Of a DNA stretch of 64,000 nucleotides, positions 23,701 to 33,800 are shown in pieces. Each line of letters begins with the position of its first letter. The first letter of the stretch is position 1. The stretch spans positions 372,001 through 436,000 of the forward strand of contig BDSI01000089.1 in NCBI GenBank assembly GCA_003117195.1. The letters run 5' to 3'. Under the pieces are notes generated by a model. That model saw only the letters and a program-made list of their open reading frames with translations, did not search any database and was not told the origin of the DNA. The translations under genes were made by a program, and so were the position numbers. The stretch comes from Eudorina sp. 2006-703-Eu-15 (lineage: Eukaryota > Chlorophyta > Chlorophyceae > Chlamydomonadales > Volvocaceae).

Positions 23701-25788
23701 ACAGGCCAGTCACTGGGTCAGGTTTCAGTGCGTGCATGGCGATGGAGGACGTGTGGGGGTACATCGTGTCATATCTGCGCCAGCAAAATGCAAGTAAGGG
23801 CATGTAGGGATGAGAACTCAGAACGGGGCCGCCGGGGCTGTCACCGATGACCCGCGGGGTCCGCTGTAACATCCTAATAACTCAGAACGCATTACGGTCA
23901 AAAATACATTCGCTTGGTGGTCGACGTCCATTTCAATGTATCTATCTGCCTGCCGATCAATTTTTGGATGCCTGCCTGCCTGCTGCGTGCCTCGCTACCG
24001 CCGACATATGTATACATTCATTAGGCACTCTGCCTTCCTGCACAAACAAACACATACATAGGTACACATTTATTTCCCCTTGCACGCCACGCACTCACTA
24101 TACAGGGGGCATTGTTATTATTGATGCCTACTACTACTGATGAGTAATATTAACACACGCAGAGGGAATGGCGGGCGGGTGGGCCCAGTTGCCTCTTACT
24201 CTTTCCATGTTATGCAGTAAGCATGTATCGATTCACTACACTCGCTCGTAAAGCTCCAAATGATTTGAACCTGAGCGCTTACCGGCCGCCAGGCAAGCTG
24301 TAACACATACGGCATGGTGAAAGGGTCTCTCGATTTGCAGTGCGTGAACTAACGCGTGTACCACCCACCATTAATACGAAGTGCGTGTATGTTGCACAAG
24401 CAGTAGAATCTACACTACTCACGGAAAGCTCATGGGTAGGGACGGCAGGTTCCGCAGCAGAGTGAAGTTCCTGAAGGTGATGCTACCAGTACGGTTTCCC
24501 CACCACAGCACCTCCCCTATGTACGTACACAGGGTGGGCGAATAGGGCGGGCGAACCGGTACCATATGTCAACCTGGCAATTGTACGCAAAAATGTTAGT
24601 TATTTAAAATCAAATCGTTTGTAAAATGTTCGTTGTTGTGGTGGATGTTTCTTATGTGCGTGGGTGTGCCAACAAGAGTCCGGCTATGTATTACACAATC
24701 CATCTGTTAGGACAATGAATACAAATCTCAACTGTTTTTTTTATGTAGCTATTCATAAAGTGTAAAAATGAAAGTGTATTACGCAATACATAAAAAGCTA
24801 CATCATACAAAGCTAGCAGTAATGATATGTATTGATTATCCTTGTTCATATTATCAATTGGTATTTTGTATCCTTATACAGAACAATACACAGAGACGTC
24901 GTACCTGTACTTTGGTTGCAAAATGTAGATGCGAACGCCAGCAACAAATGGTTTACTAAGGCACATGCATGCGTGCAAATTCAAACAACCATCAGCAATA
25001 GCAAGCAGCAGAAGCAGCAGTAGCACGGGGAATAAATTGCAATGATGAATAGGTGGCGGCGTGCAAGCTAGCTAGTTATATATATTAATCTGTTGCACGC
25101 ACCTCCGGGCAGCTGTTTAATGTAGGGGTACCTGCGTGCAGCAAAGCACACATACAGCGGATGCATACATACACACGCAGAAAGTATACACCATAAGGAC
25201 ATGACATACACCGTACTTGATCCCTTTGCTTGGGATCCGCTGTAACGTTCATTCATTCATTCATTCATTTAACAAAACATAAAAAAATTACATCGTCAAT
25301 TAAACCGAGAGGTGCGTATGCAGCGAATCTATGGGTGAGTCCCCCCGGGCTTTGCACCTCTCGCAACGTTACAGATGTACCTGCACATCAGCAACACAAC
25401 GCCATCACCCCAAAAACCCCGCCAAACCTGCACATCAGCAGCAACACAACACCATCACCCCACATCCGTCGACGCATGCATGGCATGCAGACGCCGCACA
25501 CGCACCCTACCCGCCCCACCCACCAAATAGCTCCTGCCCCATCTACGAACGCTTTGGGTGGGTTTATAATTGCAGTCTGCTGTGTGGATGGAGCGGCGGG
25601 GTCCCACAGCTCTGCCACGGTCAGCCAGGTCCAGGGCGTCTTGATGCCGTCATACCAGGGTTGGCCGCCCGAAATCAGAATCTGAATACATACATTTGTT
25701 GAGCGCACAACGGAGATTTCAGCCTAATGAACGAGATATAGGCCTAACGCGCGCGCTGTCTTGAAAATCTGGAGGCGTTGATTGCACA

Positions 25789-25879
<91 letters not shown>

Positions 25880-28800
25880 CGTTACATATCTGCCGGGCCG
25901 ACACTGGCCGGGGGCGCTAACCCGCCCCATACGGGAGACCGCCGAAGCACTTTCCCCCGGATACGGGGGAAAGGGGCGTAAGGGGCCTCTGTCCCCTCGC
26001 TCTCAACCAAGGGCGCGTGCCCGATCCCCGAGGATCGGTGACCGCTGTGCCCCCTCAAGGGAGTGGGCGAAGGCCCATCCCGGGCGGTCTGCGCCTCGCA
26101 GTCCGCTTTTCAACCTCCTCAAGTCCTTGCAGCACCCAGGGCGCGTTTCGGAGGCGCGCCCCTGCTTGGTGCGGTAAAACTAGCCTGGTCCCGCGTCCCA
26201 ATCTAATCGTACTAGCTAGGGTTGCACCCTCCGGCAGGCCTGCCTGCCCAGCTGAGCCAGAGCGAGGCGTCTCGCACGCGTCAGGCCTTGCTGGGTCCGG
26301 GTATGCAGTCGGGTGCTCCATGATGGGGCTATGGTTTGCACAAGGCAGCACATCACCACGCAAGCTTCCCTGTCGTACACCCCTTCCCGTCGCAAGCGGC
26401 CCTCGCCTACACGTCCCGCTCGCTGCCAACTCCCACTGGTCTGGCCCGACCCTCCTCGGGCACCCACGGATCCCCATCGTGCCCGGAAGTGGGCTTCCCT
26501 AGTCCCAATCCCTACACCCTAGCGTCTCGCGCTGCTATCTATCCATCACGAGTCTACGTCTACTGGCTGCACGCAGCGGATCCGGCCGTCCACCACCGAT
26601 AGGATTGGGTGGTCCGGTCCCATCCCCCTCCCCTCCCATCCCCCTCGCGGTCGGCCCAGTTCTGCGAAACTGGCCACCCGCTGCCAGAACTCCATGACTG
26701 CGCGCGCCTTAGCTACATCAACCGGCGATGGGGCAGCCGGCGCCCCCGGCACGGGCTGTGCGCCGCCGTGGAGGGTCGCTGCACGTAACCCCACCCTCGC
26801 CCGCTCCATGGCCGTCAGCGCCGCCAGGGCAACGATGTCCCAAACCCCTTGCTGTACCCCCTGTGGCGGCTCAGCCAGCCACACGTGTGTGTGTGTCGGT
26901 GTGATGAGAACGATCCAGCATAATTACACAGCAGTACGTACCGGCGAATGGCAGTGTTGCACTTCGATGCAAGCTGGATAGAGGACAACGTGCGAGAGAT
27001 AATCTAGCGGGAACTTAGCACGCTCTGTACCACACACACACCACAGTATGTAGCGGTGGCTAAAGCACCACCATTCCGGTGGGAGATGAGGGTTCGAATC
27101 CTTCCGGCGTCACCCATGGGTTGTGAGACTTGTTCGCCAGAACGCTAGGCGCCGAGGAGGCGGAGGAATGGCTGCACAAGACCGGTGAAGCTGATGACCA
27201 AGCACCTAACAAGAGGCCACTGTAGCATGGCTAAGCCGAACCTCGCACGAGCCTTAGATGGTGACCTCTACGAGGGGTGCTGAATTCCCCAGCGGGTGAA
27301 GCGGGTCGTAGGGGGCTAACTACCCTCCGCCAGGACAAACGATTCGCAGGGTGCTGTGTAGAGTGCAGTGGTGTACGGTTAGGGAGGCGGTGCAGCATGC
27401 ACGCGGCCTGAAGTTGATACAGGAGCACCAGTCTCCGACAGGTTGCAATAACTGGTCGTGTCCCACAGCGACAGTGTGGCGTGCTTACCAACGATAGGTG
27501 GAAACTCTAGGGTGGAAAGGGCCCATAGAGGCGACGCGGTGGGCGTTAGTGTATAGTCTATAGACTGACATGGTGCAGTGCCTATGTGCTGTGACATGTG
27601 CTGTGCCTATCCCTTTGGTAGTGTTGCCCCGCTACGCGCCTCTGCTTGCTTCGGTGTCTGGCTGGGTGGGGTCATGGCCCGGTGTGTTTTTGGGTGCGGC
27701 GTTGAGGTGTGGAGGTATCCTGTCGCCTTGGCGGTGGGGCCTGCTGGGGCTTGCCCTGGTATACACCGGTGATCCCTTTGGGGTCCGCTGTAACGTTCAT
27801 TCATTCATTCATGGTGCAGACCTCAGAGCGCGCCCCCCTTAACACACGCCAGATTGAGCGGACACCGGTGTAACAATAATAATAGATAATAATAAAGCCT
27901 TGGCTGGTAGCTAGCCCCGCCAGGCATTGGAGTTGTCGCTCTCTTATTGTTTGTGCAGGTACCATACATATGTCGGTGTGCGACCGGAGACACACGCACC
28001 TTCCCGTCGTGCATGTGGAGCAGGCTGGGGTACCAACTGTGGAATACGGCGGGCGGCAAGCAAAGTGGGGGGACAGGTAGGGCGGGGCAGGTAGGGCACG
28101 CAGGTGGGGCGGGCGATGATCACGTATGCGTAGTGCGTGCATGCTGCGCTGCATAGTGAGTGTGTATATAGGAGCATTCAATCGGGCAGCAGCCGCGAGC
28201 GAGCCTTGCTTGCTTGCCTCCTTGCTGCTGCCTGTCCAAGTTTGTCACGAAATTGCCCTGTCTTGAAGCCCCAAACCTTACGATTACGGTTAGAGGCTTA
28301 CAAACTAAAGCAAGGCAGGAAACCCGGCAGAAAACTTGATTGGATATCAGACTACGTACTGCATGCTGTGATTACTACTATTGATTGGTGATGGATGCGT
28401 GCAACGGTTGGCACCACTTGTACGACATCTCGTGCGATCGGGAAAACTGCGCGCGCGCGCCTTGGTGTCGTCTGATATGTTTGCAAGCGTTAAAACACAT
28501 ATAAAATCTAAAGGAGGGGTAGGTACGCATACTTGCTTGAAACAGATCCGTCCCTTCCGTCCGTGTACGACTATCAGTGGAATCCCTCGCTCACCGGTAG
28601 TTCCTCATACGTGCCACTGTCGAGAGCGTGTTGTTGTTATTGTTGAACACCTGTGTGCGGGAGTGTTGGTGTCGAGTGTGTTTAGTGTGCTAAAACAAAT
28701 GTCGCCGATCGAGCTTCAGCCGCCAGCCAGCAAGCCGTGCGCGCGACAATGCCTGTTATTGTCAGCTAACGATGCAGGCAGCAGGCACATGCAGACATGC

Positions 28801-30852
28801 AGCAGGCTAAGTATGTATGCATGTAATAAGGAAGACATCAGCCATGCGTGCGCACCGGACGAACAAGAAGCTAACGGGCGGGGGCTATCTATGTATCTAG
28901 TAGACTTTAGATGGCAAAACATTTGAAACGTCCACGGCGCTCAGACAGCGCTCTTGGCTTCCACTGGCCGCGCTGGATGGTGAATGCCGGGGAATCCTGG
29001 CTAGGCACGGCACCGTAGCTGGCCCTCTGCTGGCTGCGGCTGCAGCTGCAGTCCATGCACATACGAGGTGCCTGTCTGCCCATCATGCACGCAGATAGAT
29101 GTTGTGCGTCACGTCCTGCAGGTCCGGCCTCCGATCCCCGGCTCTAACCAGCGGCTACACACTGCTGCCCGGCTCATGGCTCCTCCCGCCGCCGCCCGGC
29201 CCCAAGACCTCTACCCTCGGACACGCGCACGCACGCACCGTGATGGTGTTTCGCCCGTCAGGCAGACCCGTTTCACCCGGGTACGAGCCGCCCACCAGCA
29301 GCGGCCGGCCATCACCGAGAACCGTCTGGGCGCCGCAGAAGTAATTGGCCGTTGAAACAAGCGGAGTGGTCTGCGTGGAGCCAAGGACATCGAGGAGCGC
29401 AGCAGGAAACGGGTTACTTGCCTTCGCCGCTATCATTCAGCGAACGGACCACGCACATCGCTTGCCGGACATCAAGCATTGCAGCGCGTTGACCGCCGCC
29501 GCACGCCGAAAAACCGTGAACGAAATGCCTGTCTGGGGCCCCCGCTCACGGCATGCAGTCGTTGTACTGCTACTATGGGCGACTGTATGTCGTACATATG
29601 TACTGCTACTATGGGCGACTGTATGTCGTACATTTGTACTGCTGATATGGGCGACTGTGTGTCGTCAGCAGGACGGCACACCCTGATCCTGTTACGATGA
29701 GATGAGATCACCACGTACGAGTACTCGCGCGGAGATCTGTCTGGAATAGAACCTGCCTGGCTCGTGTCTAGATCGATGAGGGAAGTTATGTGCCCGGCTA
29801 GCCGATTGTGAACCAGGATGTATTTCCTCGTGCGGGGCTGGTTCACCATGCCGACAGCCAGGGAGAGTGCTGTCATACTGAGCGTCTCAAAGACGGCTGC
29901 GGGAGGGGGTATCGCCTGCGGGTGGATGGGTGCATGGCGGTATGTTGCGACGCGCGGTGATAGGGTTTAAGGCGAAGGCGGTGTTGCTTGCTTGGTGGGA
30001 ACCTACACGCAGCAGCATGTGACGGCGAGGCCTGCTATTTTACTTAGCACACATACAGGAAGCGTGTTTGTGGGGTATGTGGGTATGAGGTAGATGCCTT
30101 GTTATGGCTTTCCTACATATTCTGACAACTTGTCGCGCGACCTCAAACAACACCAGCGGGTTCATCAGTTCAACACCAGCGGGTTCATCATACCAACCGA
30201 TGTCGAACAACGGAGCGCGCTCCGACCTTTAGCAATGGCATGACCGCGCAGGTCAGCTTGGATAAAACAATATTTGCATATATACAGTATCTATGTATGG
30301 AAATATTCAACGAATCTGCCCTGCTCAGGTAAGCAAAGTCACGCCAACGGTCCCTTCGCGGGATACACAGTGCTTGACAGCCACTCAGCCAGTCATATAG
30401 GCCGGATAGTATATTAGACGAGCCGTGGCAAAACGTATACTACTGATACGCCTCAAGACTGTTAGGCAGTTGGAGTTCTCGCGTAGAGGAGTGTTAATCA
30501 TCGCGCCCATAACTCATGAAGCAACTCTAAATGCATACAAGGCCGAACATATGTTAAGGGAAGGACATTTGGAGAGGATGTTCTACGCTAAGAGGTACCC
30601 GCGCGCGCTGACGCTGGTACGTTCAGGACCGTTCAGGACAATTATGTAACGTAACACACATAGTAAAAGATATATCATTTGCCTTATGGTCATGACAGCT
30701 TTTTGACTAAGCAGAAATTTGATGATTTGGCACAGACCCTCACAGACAGACATTTCCAGTCTTACCTGCGCGCCCGCCAGCGTTGAGCAAGAGAACCGTA
30801 GCGCCAGGATAGTCACTATCAGACTACTCCGACGCAAAGCATATGAGTTCAT
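17800..30852 (-). CDS. Secreted glyoxal-oxidase-like copper radical oxidase
   Basis: Seventeen exons: 30852-30766, 29915-29757, 29370-29239, 28650-28595, 28036-28000, 25681-25524, 25131-25103, 24516-24423, 23774-23662, 23444-23381, 23241-23192, 21865-21825, 21391-21256, 20395-20307, 19480-19353, 18400-18289, 17982-17800. All phases close, giving about 555 residues. Exon 1 is a signal peptide ('LIVTILALRFSCSTLAGA'). The radical-cofactor Cys fits 'NYFCGA', its Tyr partner 'YRWYPSLLHMHDGK', the axial Tyr and a Cu-binding His 'IPRMYHS', and the second His 'VTHSINMNQR' in the galactose-oxidase-type C-terminal domain. Kelch-like repeats lie between ('ILISGGQ', 'SALPNGKIMYHGGA'). Such enzymes oxidise small aldehydes or alcohols to give H2O2 outside the cell; the substrate is unknown. 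Less certain points: exon 2 needs a GC donor (CAG|GCAGGT), and the exon 9/10 junction was chosen because it closes phase. Introns hold a TRIM, LINE ends and long microsatellites. Confidence 0.82.
18655..19167 (-). mobile_element. TRIM (miniature LTR retroelement) with complete ends
   Basis: Two 100-bp direct repeats (18,660-18,759 and 19,063-19,162) differ at one base. Each starts TGTAGTAGGTG (TGTAATAGGTG in one copy) and ends CACCTACTACA, so each has TG...CA termini inside 11-bp inverted repeats. The element is flanked by a perfect 5-bp duplication CATCC (18,655-18,659 and 19,163-19,167). On the minus strand the 5' LTR is followed by 'TGGTATCGAGACC', close to the initiator-Met-tRNA primer-binding site of LTR elements, and the 3' LTR is preceded by the purine tract 'AGAAGGGGGGGAG'. 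The internal part is 303 bp with no coding capacity. It lies in the intron between exons 15 and 16 of the glyoxal-oxidase gene, in the same orientation as the gene. Confidence 0.88.
19677..19985 (-). mobile_element. Diverged LINE 3'-end fragments
   Basis: Two successive stretches resemble the 3' end of the LINE at 17,054-17,783 but with many changes: each has a 'GGGTCATC' or 'GAGTCATCGGTGACAGC' core, 'CTCCTCACCA', an ACTGC or ACGGC step and 'CACCAGGCAGGCTCCAC' or similar. Orientation is minus. They lie in the intron between exons 14 and 15 of the glyoxal-oxidase gene. Confidence 0.6.
20182..20252. repeat. Nested inverted repeat (hairpin-forming)
   Basis: Outer arms 'GTGCCGCAC' / 'GTGCGGCAC' are flanked by GTGAA / TTCAC. 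Inside them are inner arms 'GCCGTACA' / 'TGTACGGC' around a TGCATTT loop. It lies in a glyoxal-oxidase intron and could be a small MITE or its remnant. Confidence 0.7.
20928..21076. repeat. ATTC/ATTCGTTC tetranucleotide microsatellite
   Basis: About 35 units of CATT with CGTT and CCTT variants. This is the same tail motif that follows one class of LINE 3' ends in this window (25,240 and 27,795), so it may be a LINE tail that expanded. Confidence 0.9.
21990..22500. repeat. GATAGTGATACT-type complex microsatellite (left part)
   Basis: Irregular trinucleotide-based array of GATA, GTGATA and ACTGATA units, AT-rich, in a glyoxal-oxidase intron. It continues to the right of a LINE fragment that inserted into it. 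Confidence 0.9.
22498..22675 (-). mobile_element. Short 5'-truncated LINE copy inserted in a microsatellite
   Basis: About 175 bp read identically to the last part of the LINE at 17,070-17,247, including the 'GGGGTCCGCTGTAACATCC' end and the TAA-unit tail (minus orientation). The flanks are both 'CTGATAGTGAT' microsatellite sequence, so the insertion split the array and its exact target duplication is masked. Confidence 0.85.
22676..22812. repeat. GATAGTGATACT-type complex microsatellite (right part)
   Basis: Continuation of the array at 21,990-22,500 on the other side of the inserted LINE fragment. Confidence 0.85.
22803..22850 (-). mobile_element. LINE/SINE 3' tail fragment
   Basis: Read on the minus strand this is 'ACCGGTGATCCCTTTGGGG' then TCCGCTGTAAC and an ATTC-type tail. 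It is the same 3' end as at 27,760-27,812 and 55,148-55,192, reduced to about 45 bp. Confidence 0.65.
22841..22910. repeat. 10-bp tandem repeat CCGGTGTATA
   Basis: Seven near-perfect copies of CCGGTGTATA (some CTAGTGTATA). The unit derives from the 'GGTATACACCGG' end of the adjacent LINE/SINE tail, so the tail end was amplified in tandem. Confidence 0.85.
22964..23029. repeat. TGATCC hexanucleotide repeat
   Basis: About eleven units of TGATCC with one partial unit, in a glyoxal-oxidase intron. Confidence 0.9.
23815..23889 (+). mobile_element. 53-bp LINE 3' end with 11-bp target-site duplication
   Basis: The direct repeat 'AACTCAGAACG' occurs at 23,815-23,825 and 23,879-23,889. The 53 bp between are the terminal part of the LINE at 17,054-17,783, ending 'GGGGTCCGCTGTAACATCC' and TAAT. 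This is an extreme 5' truncation, in the intron between exons 8 and 9 of the glyoxal-oxidase gene and opposite in orientation to the gene. Confidence 0.85.
25208..25270 (+). mobile_element. LINE/SINE 3' tail fragment
   Basis: 'GATCCCTTTGCTTGGGATCC' followed by GCTGTAACGTTC and five CATT units: the same 3' end as at 27,760-27,812, with changes. It lies in the intron between exons 6 and 7 of the glyoxal-oxidase gene. Confidence 0.65.
25790..25878. repeat. GT dinucleotide microsatellite
   Basis: About 44 uninterrupted GT units. It abuts the 'TGTAAC' 3' end of the LINE at 25,879-26,900 (minus strand), so it is either that element's tail or its target. Confidence 0.95.
25879..26900 (-). mobile_element. 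5'-truncated LINE (reverse-transcriptase C-terminal end and 3' UTR)
   Basis: A minus-strand frame ending at 26,546 encodes the C-terminal end of a LINE ORF2: 'VWDIVALAALTAMERARVGL', 'VMEFWQRVASFAELGRP' and 'HPILSVVDGRIRC', parallel to the copies at 17,520-17,770 and 63,371-63,955. A long GC-rich 3' UTR follows and ends in 'CAGATATGTAACGATAC' next to a CA array. The right edge lies in another short GT run at 26,885-26,897, so both ends are in GT sequence and a target duplication cannot be read. Confidence 0.7.
27045..27812 (+). mobile_element. tRNA-derived SINE-like element with LINE-type 3' tail
   Basis: The left part has a tRNA-like head: 'TGGCTAAAGCACC' as A-box-like sequence and a perfect B box 'GGTTCGAATCC' whose T-stem pairs fully (GAGGG with CCTTC). 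It is not an intact tRNA: no 7-bp acceptor stem and no standard anticodon loop fit. About 700 bp on is 'GGTATACACCGGTGATCCC', then TTTGGGGTCCGCTGTAAC and CATT units, the same tail as other LINE/SINE ends here. Whether head and tail are one element is inference. Confidence 0.5.
29563..29672. repeat. 36-bp tandem repeat, three copies
   Basis: Unit 'TACTGCTACTATGGGCGACT' plus GTATGTCGTACATATG, the third copy with a few changes. It lies in the intron between exons 2 and 3 of the glyoxal-oxidase gene. Confidence 0.85.
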
Positions 30853-33800
30853 GGTTAAACTTGAAAAGTGAAGGTCACGCCTGGTCACACGTCGTCGCCG
30901 TTCAAAGTCTTCGGCATTGATTAAATGAATACTGACAGCTATAGCATATCCAGCTATAATACGGATTTATTTCTGTATGCTACACACAGTTGAGCGGCCT
31001 CCGGCAATCAGCGCGGCGGTTTCCAACGCAAAGTACGGCAGTGTCTGTGTTCATTGAATCAATAACACATTTCCGTCATTAAAATTCACAACGGTATGCC
31101 AGGCGTTATACTAAGGGCTTCTCCATTTTGGTGGCCGCACTGTGTCGCCTTTGAAATTGAAGGCATAATGGGCATTGTAAGGAAATTTAATCTTCATAAT
31201 TTCGCCTTGATTGTTAAAGATTCATGGATTGTAATTCACCTTATGTGTTAGAAAATGGGGCCGCTTCGAGCCGAAACAGACGGTAACGGCTAACGGGAAT
31301 ACGGCGGGGGTATCGGTCTTCGGTGACTTTGACACTGTAGAAAATGCACATGTATTCGAGCTCCTAACAGTTATTCATTTTCTGGCGCAAAACCGGTTTT
31401 GGTCGTGCTTACCTAGTACGTGCGAAACTTGAGAAAGGTAGAGCTACGCTGGCATATTTTTAAATTTCGCCTTGATTAAATAATTACTGAGCGCGACAGG
31501 AAGCACTGACAGCAGAGGTATACTCGTCCGTCGGAGCGTCTTCCAGTCGGCTTCGTTACTTCCGGGAGTGCGCAGTGTGATTACCGGTTGGTGTGCTTAG
31601 AATTCTAGATGATCGGCAACTCGGCAATTCTAGATGATCTGTGTTGCTTTTGTAGCGTCCATGCAAGGTTCCCGTACGCAGAGCCTTGCCGCGTCGGCGT
31701 TCCGACGTGCCGTACTGGACAACAGCAGCTGGGTGCGCGTGCTGACATCCTGGCGATGGCGATGACGCCGCCTCGAGGGTGCTCGGGTCAGGGGCCTCAT
31801 CAAGTTGTCACCTTCGACTGCACCCAACATCATCACCATTCATCATGCCCCAGCTTCCACCGTCTGGCGGCCCCACCCGGAGGACTGCCTGACTTGAACC
31901 CCTCCGTCGCCTCGGTCGTCTGCCCAAACACGCGACCAGGGGCATTTCAACGTGCGCGGGATAGTCATGCGAGCTCCCGCCGGGGCCTTGAGAGCCGCGC
32001 GGAAGACGGCGGCATGCCCTGGGGAGGTCCCAGCAGCAACGGGGAGGGAGGGAGGCGGGAGGAACGTAAACGTGGGGGTGTTATCGGGTCGCGGAAGGAA
32101 GTCCCAGATGATCAAAGAGCACAAGATCCTCGACAATGCATGGATTGAGACAGGCAAGACCATCCACCCACCGGAACCGTACAAGCATGCCGCAGACCTG
32201 CTAACACCACCCTTACTACTTGAAGGCTGCCGTCGGCACTGTCCGGCTCCCTCATGCCGTCGCGTCCTCGGCCATGGGTGACGTCGGACAGCGCTGCCTC
32301 GATACCGGAGGGCCGAAGGAGCAAAGGCGGGGCAGGTGTCAAGTCAGTAATCGGCATGGTAGCGCGTGGAGCAAGCAATGCCGCACATACACATACACAC
32401 ACACCGACACGCGCCCTACGATGTTGCTGCGTACGTTTGCTGGCTGTCCTTTCTTTAGCTGTAGCTGCGCTGTTAGGTTTGCGGTACTTTGGCTGTAGCT
32501 GTTGCTGCTGTCGGCTTGTCGTTTGACTCGGGGATGCGGATGCGGATGCACTTGCCGAGACTGTTGAGCACGTGAGGTGCCTCGCATCACCCACCGGTTA
32601 AGCCGCCTTGAGACCCGTGACGCGACTTGGGGGCCTGCAGGTCCACGACCTGCAGGGTGGCGACGCGAGCGGGAGAGGGAGGCGTGAGGGACTTTCGTTG
32701 ATGTGGTTACGTAATCGCTCGGGACACGGAAGGCCAGTAGCACAGCGCACAAAGCAATTGACCGGTTGGGCCGCCTGGTGACCGTAACATGCTACTGAAA
32801 ATGAAAGTTAGCGATAGAATTGAAAGATTCTGTAGTTGTCAACATGAGGGCGGCAGCGCAGGCTGCACAGGCAGCCCATGGCAACCAGCCAACGTATGCG
32901 CGGACGGCTCATAAACCTTTACAAGGACGCCAGTTAGACGCGACCAAGGTGAAGTCCATCGATTGGGACCAACCCAAGACTTTCGCCTCGGAACGCGAGA
33001 CAATGACCTGCTGAACGCTGCCAGTATATATGGAAATTACATAGCAAACTAACCATACTTAATGTATTTGTGACATCGTGCATCGTATGTAGAAGAACAT
33101 GCAGGGCGGGAATGCTTCGGGGCCATGGAAGCAAGGACTCAGCTGAAGTGAGAGTGCAAAAAGGAAAATTTACGAAGGCTGCTGTTATAGAGACTAACTA
33201 TTCCTGCAGCAATGTGGTAAAAATGGAGGCGAGTCGCAAGTTTATGTAGGATGTCCCATGTACAGTTGCGGCGACGGAGGTTCTCTGCAAATACCGGCTT
33301 CTCTGTCAGACGAACCTGTCTTACGAGATGGCTGTTGCTGGTTCGTAACCACTTCTGGCAATGGCACATGTCTGACAAGATGACAAGGACAGTACTGCTC
33401 TTGGGTTTTGGGGACGTGCACATCACAACGAACGCAGCTTGCGAAGCAGCGATAAGTCCAGTTTACCTATTGCTCGCTAGAAAACACTGAAAAACCCGGT
33501 GAAAGGTCACCGGGAGTGGCACATGTCTCACAAGATGACAAGGTACGAGTTTTGCGTCAAAACTGATTTTTCCGTCTAAACGCACTCCCTAAACGCACTC
33601 CTAAACGCGCTCCCTTGTAACGTTGCTTCCTAAACGCACTCTAACCACGCAGCTTGTGGATCAGCAATATGATCAGCTCGCCCAGTGTTTGCTGGATAAC
33701 ACTGGAAACGGGACGGAGATGGTCCAGGTTGCGGGTGCGCCTCGGGCCTCCGGGCGCAGCCAACAGCCTTGGTATTCGTCACGGCAAACCTCCGACTGCT

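Noticed and set aside
25719..25904. Open frame of alternating Thr-His
   Set aside because: It is the translation of the GT/CA microsatellite in an intron.
27052..27115. A functional tRNA gene
   Set aside because: B box and T-stem are perfect, but no 7-bp acceptor stem and no 7-nt anticodon loop with T33 can be formed; a SINE head fits better.
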